Source of the DNA: Zoogloeaceae bacterium
Lineage (GTDB): Bacteria > Pseudomonadota > Gammaproteobacteria > Burkholderiales > Rhodocyclaceae
Direction of reading: 5' to 3'
Assembly (NCBI GenBank): GCA_031273565.1
Contig: JAISRR010000078.1
Span: 1 to 32,111 of the forward strand
Length of the DNA stretch: 32,111 nucleotides
Notes under the pieces: generated by a model
Databases searched by the model: none
Seen by the model: only the letters and a program-made list of their open reading frames with translations
What the model was told of the DNA's origin: nothing
Part shown: positions 9,357 through 17,495 of the stretch, one piece after another
Position numbering within the stretch: the first letter of the stretch is position 1
Layout of the letters: each line of letters begins with the position of its first letter
Program-made: the position numbers and the translations under genes

Positions 9357-9494
9357 GTTATTGCTCCTTCATATTTACTACGACGGAATCACCGTGTTGC
9401 CGGATTGTTTGCTAGCTGATTCTCCCCGGTCACGGTGGGGGGTACGCTCCAGCTCTGCCAGAGCGCAAAAACTACGTTAAGGTTCGTTTCTGGA
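9357..9494 (-). other. tssC-hcp intergenic leader with inverted repeats
   Basis: No gene lies in these 138 bases. Two structures are visible: CACCGTG (9390-9396) pairs with CACGGTG (9431-9437), and GCTCTGCCAGAGC nearby is a near-perfect short palindrome. Together they could fold the 5' end of the hcp message. A separate promoter or a processing site for hcp is possible; I see no convincing -35/-10 pair. Confidence 0.35.
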
Positions 9495-10979
9495 TCAGGT
9501 CTTGTCCAGCTTGCCTACCAGCGACAGGGTGAAATCCGCGCCGGCATACTTGAAGTGCGGTCTCGCCTTGATGCTTACTGAATACCAGCCGGGATTGCCC
9601 GCTACGTCGTTCACCTTGATTTCTGCCATACGCAAGGGTCTGCGGCTGCGCACCGACGGATCGGGATTGTCCATCTCGGTGACGTACTGGCTGATCCACT
9701 TGTTCAACTCGGCTTCCAGGTCGCCGCGCTCTTTCCAGGATCCAATGTTTTCCCGTTGCAGCACTTTGATGTAATGCGCCAGTCGGTTCATGATCATCAT
9801 GTAGGGCAACTGGGTGGATAGGCGATAATTGGTTTCCGCAGTCTTGCCTTCCGGGGTGTTGGGGAAGGATTTCACCTTCTGGCAGGAATTGGCGGAGAAG
9901 AAAGCGGCGTTGTCGGAACCCTTGCGCATGGTGAGCGCGATGAATCCTTCTTCCGCCAGCTCGAATTCCCGACGTTCGGAAATCAGGGTTTGTGTGGGAA
10001 TCCGCGTCTGTACTTCACCCATCGCTTCATACTGGTGCAGCGGCAGGTCTTCCACTGCGCCGCCACCCTGCGGCCCGATGATGTTGGCGCACCAGCGGTA
10101 ATTTGCAAAGCTGTCCGTCAGCTTCGAGCCAAGGGCGAAAGCGGTGTTACCCCAGCAATAATCCTTGTCCTTATCCTGTATGCTCTCCTCATAACTAAAG
10201 GTTTTGGTCGGATTGTCTTTGTGGGAATACGGCTGGCGCAACAGGAACTGCGGCATGGTCAGACCCACCGAGCGCGCATCGTCGCTTTCCCGGAAGGCTC
10301 GCCATTTTGCGTACTGCGGTTGTTCGAAGATGGACTTCAGGTCTTTCAGGTTGGGTAATTCCGACCACCGTTTAATCCCGAAGAATGAAGGATCTACTGC
10401 CGAGATGAAGGGCGCGTGCGACATGGTGCTGACTGAGGCCGCATAATTCAGCAATTCCATATCCGGTGCGCTGGCGCTGAAATCATAATTGGCAATAATG
10501 CCACCGAAAGGCTGACCACCGAATTGCCCGTATTCCGCCGTATACACATGGCGGTACAAGCCACTCTTGGTGATTTCCGGCGCATCTGCGAAATCGTCGA
10601 GCAAATCCTGCTTGCTGACATTCAGGATTTCTATCTTGTTGTTCTGGCGAAAATTCGTGCGATCAACAAGAAACTTCAGCGAGCGCCAGGCGGATTCCAG
10701 CTTCTGGAAATTGGCGTTGTGCAACACGGCATCCAGTTGTTTGGAAATCTGCTTGTCGAGGTCGGCGATCATGTCGTCGACCAATTGCCCGGAAACTTTA
10801 ACACCAACTTTATCCGGCGAGGCAATGCCCTTGATAAAGGCTGCCAGACCTTCCTTTGCTACCGAGTAAGTTTCATCACCCGGTTGTAACGAGGTAGCAG
10901 AAATGATGTCGTCCAGTAAGGATATTCCGCTCGTTGCACCAGTGGCGACGGCATCCTGTTGCAGGTTTTCTTCAGCCAT
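9495..10979 (-). CDS. tssC: Type VI secretion sheath large subunit TssC
   Basis: TssC (VipB-like) builds the contractile sheath with TssB. The 494-residue protein contains the conserved LESAWRSLKFLVDRTNF segment (about residues 94-110), FGGIIANYDF, MSHAPFISAVDPSFFG, and the C-terminal DPSVRSRRPLRMAEIKV and YSVSIKARPHFKY blocks. Length matches the family (about 490-500). The start at 10979 lies behind a GGGGGA ribosome site located at the very end of tssB, so the two sheath genes are tightly linked and probably made in fixed ratio. Confidence 0.97.
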   Translation of the reverse strand: MAEENLQQDAVATGATSGISLLDDIISATSLQPGDETYSVAKEGLAAFIKGIASPDKVGVKVSGQLVDDMIADLDKQISKQLDAVLHNANFQKLESAWRSLKFLVDRTNFRQNNKIEILNVSKQDLLDDFADAPEITKSGLYRHVYTAEYGQFGGQPFGGIIANYDFSASAPDMELLNYAASVSTMSHAPFISAVDPSFFGIKRWSELPNLKDLKSIFEQPQYAKWRAFRESDDARSVGLTMPQFLLRQPYSHKDNPTKTFSYEESIQDKDKDYCWGNTAFALGSKLTDSFANYRWCANIIGPQGGGAVEDLPLHQYEAMGEVQTRIPTQTLISERREFELAEEGFIALTMRKGSDNAAFFSANSCQKVKSFPNTPEGKTAETNYRLSTQLPYMMIMNRLAHYIKVLQRENIGSWKERGDLEAELNKWISQYVTEMDNPDPSVRSRRPLRMAEIKVNDVAGNPGWYSVSIKARPHFKYAGADFTLSLVGKLDKT

Positions 10980-10982
10980 TCG

Positions 10983-11474
10983 TCATTCCCCCTTTTCGTC
11001 CAGCCCCAGTTCTTTTAAGAGCTTGGCGCGGGCGTCGGGGTCGTCGACCAGTGCCTGCACCTGCTTGCGGAATGCGGGGGTGTTCGCCAGCGGACTTTTC
11101 ACCGCCTTCAACGCCTCGCGCAGGGCCATCAATTTTTGCAACGGTTCAATTTTTTGCACCAGTTGATCCGGCTCGAAATCTTTTAGTGAGGAAAATTCCA
11201 GATGCATCGCCAGCTCCCCGCCTCCCTCATTCAAGGTATTCGGTACCGTCAGATCAAGGTTCAGGTTCTGAGCCTTCAGTACATCGTTGAAATTATCCTT
11301 GTCGACAGCAATGGTTGGTCGATCTTCCACGGGACGCTCATCTGTTGCCTGCGTGAAATCGCCGACCACCAAAAGCTTCAGCGGCAGTTCCACTTCGTCC
11401 TGCGCGTCACCCGTTGCAGGCTTGTACACAATATTGACCCGCTCTTTTGGGGCCACTGAACCTTCTTTTGCCAT
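10983..11474 (-). CDS. tssB: Type VI secretion sheath small subunit TssB
   Basis: TssB (VipA-like) pairs with TssC to form the contractile sheath. The product is 163 residues starting MAKEGSVAPKERVNIVYKP, with the conserved LPLKLLVVGDFT segment and ERPVEDRPTIAVDKDNFNDVL (about residues 41-75). The frame is open for 38 more codons upstream, but that extension does not resemble the family. The ATG at 11474 has AGAGGTG about 6 bases upstream and gives the normal length. It is the first gene of the T6SS block in this window; the operon promoter should lie in the AT-rich gap upstream. Confidence 0.96.
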   Translation of the reverse strand: MAKEGSVAPKERVNIVYKPATGDAQDEVELPLKLLVVGDFTQATDERPVEDRPTIAVDKDNFNDVLKAQNLNLDLTVPNTLNEGGGELAMHLEFSSLKDFEPDQLVQKIEPLQKLMALREALKAVKSPLANTPAFRKQVQALVDDPDARAKLLKELGLDEKGE

Positions 11475-11660
11475 GAAGACACCTCTTTGTAGAGTAAAAA
11501 ACAGCACCAAAAACTGCGCCCGGTAAGAAAGACGCAGACCCGGAACACACCCGCCAAACTTCTGAAGCCTGCTGAAAAGCGTAATCAATTGTTCATATTT
11601 GTAAATTTAGTTTAAATCATAAACTCAAATAACGCGCTGATGCTAGCTTTTTCTACATAT
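11475..11660 (-). promoter_or_regulatory. AT-rich gap upstream of tssB, presumed T6SS promoter region
   Basis: This is the only clearly AT-rich stretch in the left third of the window, densest at about 11580-11660. On the minus strand TTGAGT is followed after 17 bases by TTTACA, a weak sigma-70-like pair. No TGGCAC-N5-TTGC sigma-54 element was found. The right boundary is the transposase remnant. The promoter call rests mainly on position. Confidence 0.3.
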
Positions 11661-12107
11661 CATGGATGGGTTGCTGGTCAGAAATTGGATTTGATCGTGA
11701 CCATGGACGACGCGACCAACGAGCACTACAGCATGTTCTTTGTGGCCGAAGAAGGGACGGTCAGCAGTTTCCTGGGGGGCGGGCGGTGATCGGGAGCCGG
11801 GGGATCTTCAGCACCTTCTACCCGGATCGGGAGAGCCATTACTGGCATACCTGCGGAAACGGGGGGCAAGGTGGACAAGAAGCATCTGACCCAATTCGCT
11901 CAGGCGATGCGGCGACTGGAGATCGAGATGATTGCCGCGTATTCACCCAAGGCGCGCGGACGTTCGGAACGGCAGTTCCGAACCTATCAGGATCGTCTGC
12001 CACGGGAATTGGCGCTGGCGGGCATCACTGACATGGCGGCGGCCTATCGCTACCTGACGGAGATTGACCAGCCCGCCTTCAACGCCGAATTCATGCAACC
12101 GGCGTGA
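11661..12107 (+). pseudogene. Truncated, frameshifted DDE transposase remnant (ISNCY-like)
   Basis: Three frames together read as the catalytic part of an integrase-core transposase. The first (11661-11789) gives HGWVAGQKLDLIVTMDDATNEHYSMFF and ends at an in-frame TGA. The next frame gives GIFSTFYPDRESHYWHT. The third, from 11871, gives VDKKHLTQFAQAMRRLEIEM then AAYSPKARGRSERQF and ends FNAEFMQPA. Putative catalytic residues are the Asp of MDD, the Asp of PDRESH and the Glu of RGRSER. The N-terminal half and C-terminal tail are missing and at least two indels break the frame, so it is inactive. I recall this pattern from ISNCY-type elements; the family name is from memory. No terminal repeats were found. 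Confidence 0.8.
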
Positions 12108-12121
12108 AAGCGCCGTCAGCT

Positions 12122-12580
12122 TTATCCTTGCTTCCTGTATCGTCTGGAGGCGTTGCGACCCGTGTGGCAGGAGCAGCCCTCGTCCGCAGCCGCTTGCGCC
12201 AGATTACGCAGGATGCCGCATTCGCCGGCCTTGCGGCTGGCGTTGCAGGTTCTGCGTAGCTCGCACAATTGCTGTTCGAGCAGATGCAGCGACTCGATCT
12301 GCTGGTGGATGCGCGCAATCTGCCGGTCGACCAGGCGGTTGACTTCGTCGCAAGCCAACTCTGGATTGACATGAAAATGGCGCAGCAGGCGCACTTCCGG
12401 CAAGCCGATGCCGAGCGAGCGGCAGTGGCGGATGAAATTAAGCTGGGTGAGATGCGCCTCGGCGTAACGCCGGTAGCCATTCGTTTCGCGGGCGGGCGCG
12501 TCGAGCAGACCTTCCCGTTCGTAAAAACGCACCGTTTCCACGTCGCAGTCGCCGCGTTTGGCCAATTCGCCGATCCTCAT
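12122..12580 (-). CDS. cadR: MerR-family Cd(II)/Pb(II)/Zn-responsive regulator (CadR/PbrR-like)
   Basis: This metal-sensing activator binds the spacer of the divergent cadA promoter and distorts it when metal binds. The 152-residue protein begins MRIGELAKRGDCDVETVRFY, a MerR helix-turn-helix with the RYAEAHL wing. A dimerisation helix runs from about 75 to 115. Cys77, Cys112 and Cys121 match the three metal ligands of the CadR/PbrR group (C77 plus a C-X8-C loop). Extra cysteines lie at 106 and at 136/138 (CSC). The ATG at 12580 is preceded by GGGGGACAGAG; an upstream extension of 22 codons does not resemble the family. Whether Cd, Pb or Zn is the main signal cannot be read from sequence. Confidence 0.92.
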   Translation of the reverse strand: MRIGELAKRGDCDVETVRFYEREGLLDAPARETNGYRRYAEAHLTQLNFIRHCRSLGIGLPEVRLLRHFHVNPELACDEVNRLVDRQIARIHQQIESLHLLEQQLCELRRTCNASRKAGECGILRNLAQAAADEGCSCHTGRNASRRYRKQG

Positions 12581-12599
12581 CTCTGTCCCCCGCAAACAC

Positions 12600-12630
12600 T
12601 TGACCCTAGAGTAACTACAGGCTTTGAAAT
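12600..12630 (+). promoter_or_regulatory. MerR-type cadA promoter/operator with 19-bp spacer
   Basis: The -35 box TTGACC (12600-12605) and the -10 box TGAAAT (12625-12630) are separated by 19 bases, longer than the usual 17. The spacer CTAGAGTAACTACAGGCTT holds an imperfect dyad close to the known pbr/cad operators, which share AGTAACTA at the centre. This geometry is the hallmark of promoters activated by MerR proteins through DNA untwisting. It lies between divergent cadR and cadA and predicts a short leader of about 17 bases for cadA. Confidence 0.88.
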
Positions 12631-12653
12631 GGCGACATTGTTGCACAGAAAGA

Positions 12654-14771
12654 ATGAAGATGAATCCGCAAACCCGTTACCGCATCGACAGGATGGATTG
12701 CCCGACCGAGGAGCGGCTGATCCGCAAGCGTCTGGAAGTCATGGATGGCGTCATCCGTCTCGATTTCAACCTGCTGGCCCGCGAATTGACCGTGTGTCAC
12801 CAGCTTGACGATCCGCAGCCGATTACGGCGGCGTTGGACGATCTGGACATGGCGCCGCACCTGCTTTTGGCCGATACGCCGAAAATCGCGCCGCAGCCGG
12901 TCATCGACGCCCGGCAGAAAATCGCGCTGGTCGTCGGCGGTCTGGCGGCGATCGGAGCCGAGGGACTTGCCTGGCTGAGCGGTCAGGAAACATCCGCGCC
13001 GGTCATGCTCCTCGCGGCCCTGTCGATCCTGAGCACAGGCCTGCCGACGCTGAAGAAGGGCTGGATCGCGCTGCGAAGCCGCACGCTCAACATTAATTTT
13101 CTGATGTCGCTGGCGGTCATCGGCGCGCTCGCCATCGGCAACTGGCCGGAAGCCGCGATGGTGGTTTTTCTGTTCGCGCTCGCCGAGACGATTGAGGCGT
13201 TGTCGCTTGATCGGGCGCGTCAGGCCATTCACACGCTGACTGCTCTGGCACCGGATACCGCCGAGGTGAAGCGCGGCGACGAGTGGCGTACGCAAACGCC
13301 GGAAGAGGTCGCCGTCGGCAGCCGCATCCGCGTGCGCGCCGGCATGCGCGTGCCGCTCGATGCACGCGTTGAGGCAGGCCACGCGACGCTCGACCAGGCG
13401 CCGATTACCGGCGAAAGCCTGCCGGTGGATAAACAGCCCGGCGATCCGCTCTACGCCGGCAGCATCGTCGCCGATGGCGTGGTGGAAGCGGTCGTGACCG
13501 CGCCCGCCGGTCAGAGCACGCTGGCGCGCATCGCCGCCGCCGTGCAACAGGCGCAGGCGCAACGCGCGCCGACACAGCGTTTCGTCGACCGCTTCGCCCG
13601 CATCTACACGCCCGCCGTCGTCGCCATCGCCATTCTCGTGGCGACGCTCGGCCCGGTGTTGACCGGAGGAACGTGGCGCGACTGGCTGTACGAGGCGTTG
13701 GTCATTCTGGTCATCGCCTGCCCCTGCGCGCTGGTGATTTCCACGCCGGTCACGGTGGTCAGCGGTCTGACGGCCGCCGCGCGGCGCGGCATCCTGATCA
13801 AGGGCGGCGTGCATCTCGAACGCGGCCGCCTGCTGAAAGCCATCGCCTTCGACAAAACGGGAACGCTGACTCGGGGACGCCCCGCCCTGACCGATGTCGC
13901 CGCATTGGGCGGCATGGCGGAAGAACACGCCTTGCGGCTCGCGGCCAGTCTCGACGAGCCAAGCGCGCATCCGGTGGCGCGCGCGCTGGTGAGCGGCTGG
14001 CGGGAACGGCAACCCGGCGTGACGCTGGAATCCGTCACCGCCTTTGCCGTTCTGCCGGGGCGCGGCGTCCGGGGCGTCATCGACGGCAAGGCATGGCAGC
14101 TTGGCAATCACCGCTGGATTGAGGAATCCGCTGTCTGTTCGCCGGAACTGGAAGCGCGTCTCACGGAGGTCGAACAAGCGGGCAAGACAGCGGTCGTGCT
14201 GTTTTCAGCCGATGGCCCGGCAGCGTTGTTCGCCTTGAGCGACCTGCCCCGCCCGGAAAGCGCGCAAGCGGTTGCCGATCTTGCCGGGCTGGGCGTGCGA
14301 GCGATCCTGCTGAGCGGCGACAATCCCGCCGCCGTCCGATCCATCGCCGAACGCCTCGGCATCGAAGACGCGCGCGGCAACCTGCTGCCTGAAGACAAGC
14401 AGGCCATCATCGCCGAACTGAAAACGCGGCACGGCGCGGTCGGCATGGTCGGTGACGGCGTAAACGACGCGCCGGCGCTAGCTCAGGCCGACATCGGCAT
14501 CGCCATGGGCGCAGCCGGAACCGCCACCGCACTGGAAACCGCCGATGTCGCCATCATGGACGACGATCCCCGCAAGGCCGCGCGCTTCATCCGCCTGAGT
14601 CGGCGCGCCATGAGCATCCTTCGCCAGAACATCGCCTTCGCGCTGGGCATCAAGGCCCTCTTTCTCGCACTCGCCCTGACCGGTCAGGCGACCCTGTGGA
14701 TGGCGGTCTTCGCCGACATGGGCGCGAGCCTGCTGGTTGTGGGCAACGGCTTGCGTCTGCTGCGCGAATGA
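12654..14771 (+). CDS. cadA: Cd/Pb/Zn-exporting P1B-type ATPase (CadA/ZntA family)
   Basis: This inner-membrane pump exports divalent soft metals using ATP. The 705-residue protein has one N-terminal metal-binding domain with MDCPTEE at about residues 15-21. It has eight expected membrane segments. The CPC transport motif is at 356-358 within VIACPCALVISTP, the phosphorylated Asp400 is in DKTGT, SAHPVARAL is the P1B-specific His-Pro site, and GDGVNDAPALA starts at 600. The last helix carries the Asp of FADMGASLLVV, typical of the Zn/Cd/Pb subgroup. The start could also be the ATG at 12660, which has AGAAAGA at better spacing; a TTG further upstream would lie inside the promoter and is unlikely. 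It is regulated by divergent cadR. Confidence 0.94.
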   Translation: MKMNPQTRYRIDRMDCPTEERLIRKRLEVMDGVIRLDFNLLARELTVCHQLDDPQPITAALDDLDMAPHLLLADTPKIAPQPVIDARQKIALVVGGLAAIGAEGLAWLSGQETSAPVMLLAALSILSTGLPTLKKGWIALRSRTLNINFLMSLAVIGALAIGNWPEAAMVVFLFALAETIEALSLDRARQAIHTLTALAPDTAEVKRGDEWRTQTPEEVAVGSRIRVRAGMRVPLDARVEAGHATLDQAPITGESLPVDKQPGDPLYAGSIVADGVVEAVVTAPAGQSTLARIAAAVQQAQAQRAPTQRFVDRFARIYTPAVVAIAILVATLGPVLTGGTWRDWLYEALVILVIACPCALVISTPVTVVSGLTAAARRGILIKGGVHLERGRLLKAIAFDKTGTLTRGRPALTDVAALGGMAEEHALRLAASLDEPSAHPVARALVSGWRERQPGVTLESVTAFAVLPGRGVRGVIDGKAWQLGNHRWIEESAVCSPELEARLTEVEQAGKTAVVLFSADGPAALFALSDLPRPESAQAVADLAGLGVRAILLSGDNPAAVRSIAERLGIEDARGNLLPEDKQAIIAELKTRHGAVGMVGDGVNDAPALAQADIGIAMGAAGTATALETADVAIMDDDPRKAARFIRLSRRAMSILRQNIAFALGIKALFLALALTGQATLWMAVFADMGASLLVVGNGLRLLRE

Positions 14772-14827
14772 GGCGCGGGACAAACGACAGACGGAAAACC
14801 CGGGTTTGACAAAACCCTGCAAAGTCG

Positions 14828-14856
14828 TTGACACCTTCCCAAAACCCTGCCAGAAT
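14828..14856 (+). promoter_or_regulatory. Sigma-70 promoter of the spc ribosomal operon
   Basis: A perfect -35 box TTGACA (14828-14833) and a good -10 box CAGAAT (14851-14856) are separated by exactly 17 bases. Transcription would start near 14863, leaving a leader of about 100 bases before rplN. A second TTGACA lies 22 bases upstream without a matching -10. Because no ribosomal gene lies upstream in this window, this promoter probably drives the whole downstream cluster. Confidence 0.85.
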
Positions 14857-14930
14857 CCGCGCTCTTTGTTTCTCGCCGCCTTTTCGGGCTGCGGGTCGGA
14901 TTAACTCTCCCTCACGGGATCCAAGACTGT

Positions 14931-14946
14931 CCGCCTTCAGAGGCGG
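14931..14946 (+). other. Leader hairpin just before the rplN ribosome site
   Basis: CCGCCT and AGGCGG form a 6-bp stem with a TCAG loop, ending a few bases before the TTGGAG ribosome site of rplN. It may influence rplN translation; a role in ribosomal-protein feedback is speculative. Confidence 0.4.
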
Positions 14947-14964
14947 GATAAGTTGGAGTGAAAA

Positions 14965-15333
14965 ATGATTCAGATGCAAACGGTTCTGGACGTGGCCGAC
15001 AATACCGGCGCGCGTTCAGTGATGTGTATCAAGGTGTTGGGCGGTTCCCGTCGACGCTATGCGAACATCGGCGATGTGATCAAGGTCAGCATCAAGGATG
15101 CCGCGCCGCGTGGTCGCGTCAAGAAGGGCGATGTCTATAACGCCGTGGTGGTGCGTACCGCCAAGGGCGTGCGTCGTCCCGATGGTTCTCTGGTGAAATT
15201 CGACAGCAATGCTGCCGTGTTGCTCAACAACAAGCTGGAGCCGATCGGCACCCGCATCTTCGGGCCGGTGACGCGCGAACTGCGTACCGAGCGTTACATG
15301 AAGATCGTGTCGCTTGCACCGGAAGTGCTTTAA
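14965..15333 (+). CDS. rplN: 50S ribosomal protein L14
   Basis: L14 is a 23S rRNA-binding protein of the large subunit that contacts L19 and 16S rRNA at the subunit interface. The 122-residue product starts [20 protein letters not shown] and has the full family length, including [21 protein letters not shown] and [11 protein letters not shown]. The ribosome site TTGGAG is well placed. It is the first gene of the ribosomal cluster here and is followed 9 bases later by rplX. Confidence 0.98.
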   Translation: MIQMQTVLDVADNTGARSVMCIKVLGGSRRRYANIGDVIKVSIKDAAPRGRVKKGDVYNAVVVRTAKGVRRPDGSLVKFDSNAAVLLNNKLEPIGTRIFGPVTRELRTERYMKIVSLAPEVL

Positions 15334-15342
15334 GGAACTCGC

Positions 15343-15660
15343 ATGGAAAAGATTCGTAAAGGCGACGAGGTAATCGTCATCGCCGGTAAGGACAAGGGCA
15401 AACGCGGCAAGGTCAATCTGCGCGTGGATGCCGAACGTGTCGTGGTGGACGGGGTCAACGTCGCCAAAAAGCATGTGCGTCCCAATCCGATGAAAGGTGA
15501 GACGGGCGGCATCGTGGACAAGTTGATGCCCATTCACATCTCCAATGTGGCGATTTTCAATCCCGCCACCTCCAAGGCTGACCGGGTTGGCATCAAGGTG
15601 CTGGAAGACGGTCGCAAGGTTCGCGTGTTCAGGTCGAACGGCGAACTCGTGAACGCGTAA
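15343..15660 (+). CDS. rplX: 50S ribosomal protein L24
   Basis: L24 starts large-subunit assembly by binding the 5' domain of 23S rRNA. The 105-residue product begins [20 protein letters not shown], the KOW motif, and ends with the [13 protein letters not shown] tail. The ribosome site AAGGAA sits right after the rplN stop. Length is standard. Confidence 0.98.
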   Translation: MEKIRKGDEVIVIAGKDKGKRGKVNLRVDAERVVVDGVNVAKKHVRPNPMKGETGGIVDKLMPIHISNVAIFNPATSKADRVGIKVLEDGRKVRVFRSNGELVNA

Positions 15661-15673
15661 GGAAAACGACAAC

Positions 15674-16213
15674 ATGGCTCGCTTGTTTGAACAGTATAAA
15701 AAGGATGTGGCGCCGGCGCTGAAAACCCGCTTCGGCTACAAATCCGTCATGGAAGTGCCGCGCATCACCAAGGTTACGCTGAACATGGGCGTGGGCGAAG
15801 CGGTGGCGGACAAAAAGGTGTTGGAAAACGCCGTCGGCGACATGCTGAAAATCGCCGGTCAAAAACCCGTGGTGACCAGGGCGCGCAAATCCATCGCCGG
15901 ATTCAAGATCCGCGATGGCTACCCGATCGGTTGCATGGTGACCCTGCGCGGCCCGCGCATGTATGAATTTCTCGACCGTCTGGTCAGCGTGGCGCTGCCC
16001 CGCGTGCGCGATTTTCGCGGCGTGGCGGGCAAGGGCTTCGATGGCCGTGGCAATTACAACATGGGTATAACAGAGCAGATCATTTTCCCGGAAATCGAGT
16101 ACGACAAGGTCGACGCGCTCCGCGGGATGAACATCAGCATCACGACCACCGCGAAAACGGACGAGGAGTGCAAGGCACTGCTCGGCGCGTTCAAGTTTCC
16201 TTTCAAGAATTGA
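15674..16213 (+). CDS. rplE: 50S ribosomal protein L5
   Basis: L5 binds 5S rRNA and joins it to the large subunit at the central protuberance. The 179-residue protein has [20 protein letters not shown] (about residues 38-57), [23 protein letters not shown], and the C-terminal [20 protein letters not shown] segment. In Escherichia coli the S8 repressor acts near this gene start; I cannot identify such a site here. Length matches the family exactly. Confidence 0.98.
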   Translation: MARLFEQYKKDVAPALKTRFGYKSVMEVPRITKVTLNMGVGEAVADKKVLENAVGDMLKIAGQKPVVTRARKSIAGFKIRDGYPIGCMVTLRGPRMYEFLDRLVSVALPRVRDFRGVAGKGFDGRGNYNMGITEQIIFPEIEYDKVDALRGMNISITTTAKTDEECKALLGAFKFPFKN

Positions 16214-16220
16214 GGCAGAC

Positions 16221-16526
16221 ATGGCGAAACTTGCCCTGATTAACCGCGAAGAAAAGCGCCGTGCTACGGTGGCTCAATACGCGAAAAAGCGCGCGGCGCT
16301 GTTGGCTGTCATCAGTGATGCCAGTCTTTCCGATGCCGAGCGTTATGAAGCCCGGCTGAAATTGCAGCAGCTTCCCCGTAACGCCAGCCCTTCCCGGCTG
16401 CGCAATCGTTGTCAACTCACGGGGCGTCCCCGTGGCGTATTCCGCAAGTTCGGCATGTGCCGGAACAAGATCCGCGAATTGGCCTTCGAAGGCCAGATCC
16501 CGGGTGTTGTCAAGGCGAGCTGGTAA
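16221..16526 (+). CDS. rpsN: 30S ribosomal protein S14 (zinc-free form)
   Basis: S14 binds the 3' major domain of 16S rRNA in the small-subunit head. The 101-residue product, with the C-terminal [20 protein letters not shown] region, is the long, zinc-independent form: the CXXC pairs of the short form are absent. It starts seven bases after rplE with GAGG as ribosome site. Confidence 0.98.
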   Translation: MAKLALINREEKRRATVAQYAKKRAALLAVISDASLSDAERYEARLKLQQLPRNASPSRLRNRCQLTGRPRGVFRKFGMCRNKIRELAFEGQIPGVVKASW

Positions 16527-16544
16527 GCCAAGGAGAATTAAGAT

Positions 16545-16943
16545 ATGGCGATGAGCGATCCGATCGCGGACATGCTGACCCGCATCCGCAATGCCCAGAT
16601 GGCGGAAAAAGCCGCTGTGGCGATGCCTTCTTCCAAGCTCAAGACGGCAATTGCCGCCGTGCTGAAGGAAGAGGGTTATGTTGAAGACTATGCCGTCAAG
16701 CCGCAACCCGGCAACAAGGCGACGCTGGAAATTGCCCTGAAGTATTACGCGGGCCGTCCGGTTATTGAGCGCATCGAACGCGTCTCCAAGCCCGGTCTGC
16801 GGATTTACAAGGGTTCCGAGGATATTCCCAGGGTCATGAATGGCCTGGGGATTGCCATTGTGTCGACGCCCCGGGGCGTGATGACGGACCGCAAGGCGCG
16901 CGCTACCCGTGTGGGCGGCGAAGTGCTCTGCGTCGTGGCCTAA
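16545..16943 (+). CDS. rpsH: 30S ribosomal protein S8
   Basis: S8 is a primary 16S rRNA-binding protein of the platform and, in enteric bacteria, the feedback repressor of the spc operon. The 132-residue protein begins [20 protein letters not shown] and ends with the [20 protein letters not shown] block that contacts rRNA. AAGGAG lies 9 bases upstream of the first ATG; the ATG two codons later is less well placed. Confidence 0.98.
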   Translation: MAMSDPIADMLTRIRNAQMAEKAAVAMPSSKLKTAIAAVLKEEGYVEDYAVKPQPGNKATLEIALKYYAGRPVIERIERVSKPGLRIYKGSEDIPRVMNGLGIAIVSTPRGVMTDRKARATRVGGEVLCVVA

Positions 16944-16952
16944 GGAGAAAGC

Positions 16953-17486
16953 ATGTCCAGAGTTGGTAAAAACCCGATTCCCCTGCCAGCCGACGTCGAA
17001 GTCAGGGCAAGCGCAGCGGAAATCAACGTCAAGGGGCCGCTGGGCTCCCTGACGATCACGGCGCACCCGGCGGTTTCCGTCAAGGTGGAAGGGCGGAGCG
17101 TGCTGTGCGAACGCATTGCCGGCGTGGAAAACGCTTCCGCCATGTGGGGCACCCTGCGCGCGAATCTGAACAACATGGTGATCGGCGTCAGCAAAGGCTT
17201 TGAAAAGAAGCTGACGCTGGTTGGCGTGGGCTATCGCGCCCAGGCTCAAGGCGACGCCGTTAACCTGAGCCTCGGTTTTTCGCATCCGGTGGTGCACAAG
17301 ATGCCCGCTGGCGTGAAGGTGGAAACACCCTCGCAAACCGAGATCGTAATCAAAGGGATGAACAAACAACAGGTCGGCCAGGTGGCCGCCGAGATTCGCG
17401 CGTATCGCAGTCCCGAACCCTACAAGGGCAAGGGCGTGCGCTATGTCGACGAAGTGGTTGTTCTCAAGGAAACCAAGAAGAAGTAA
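16953..17486 (+). CDS. rplF: 50S ribosomal protein L6
   Basis: L6 lies near the factor-binding site of the large subunit. The 177-residue protein starts [20 protein letters not shown] and shows the two-repeat fold, with [20 protein letters not shown] in the middle and the conserved [16 protein letters not shown] near the C-terminus. The ribosome site AAGGAG is strong. Length is standard. Confidence 0.98.
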   Translation: MSRVGKNPIPLPADVEVRASAAEINVKGPLGSLTITAHPAVSVKVEGRSVLCERIAGVENASAMWGTLRANLNNMVIGVSKGFEKKLTLVGVGYRAQAQGDAVNLSLGFSHPVVHKMPAGVKVETPSQTEIVIKGMNKQQVGQVAAEIRAYRSPEPYKGKGVRYVDEVVVLKETKKK

Positions 17487-17495
17487 GGGTGGCAT

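Noticed and set aside
12615-14177. Minus-strand open frame of 520 codons opposite cadA
   Set aside because: cadA has all P1B-ATPase motifs in the plus frame; the opposite frame is Arg/Gly/Ala/Asp-rich antisense.
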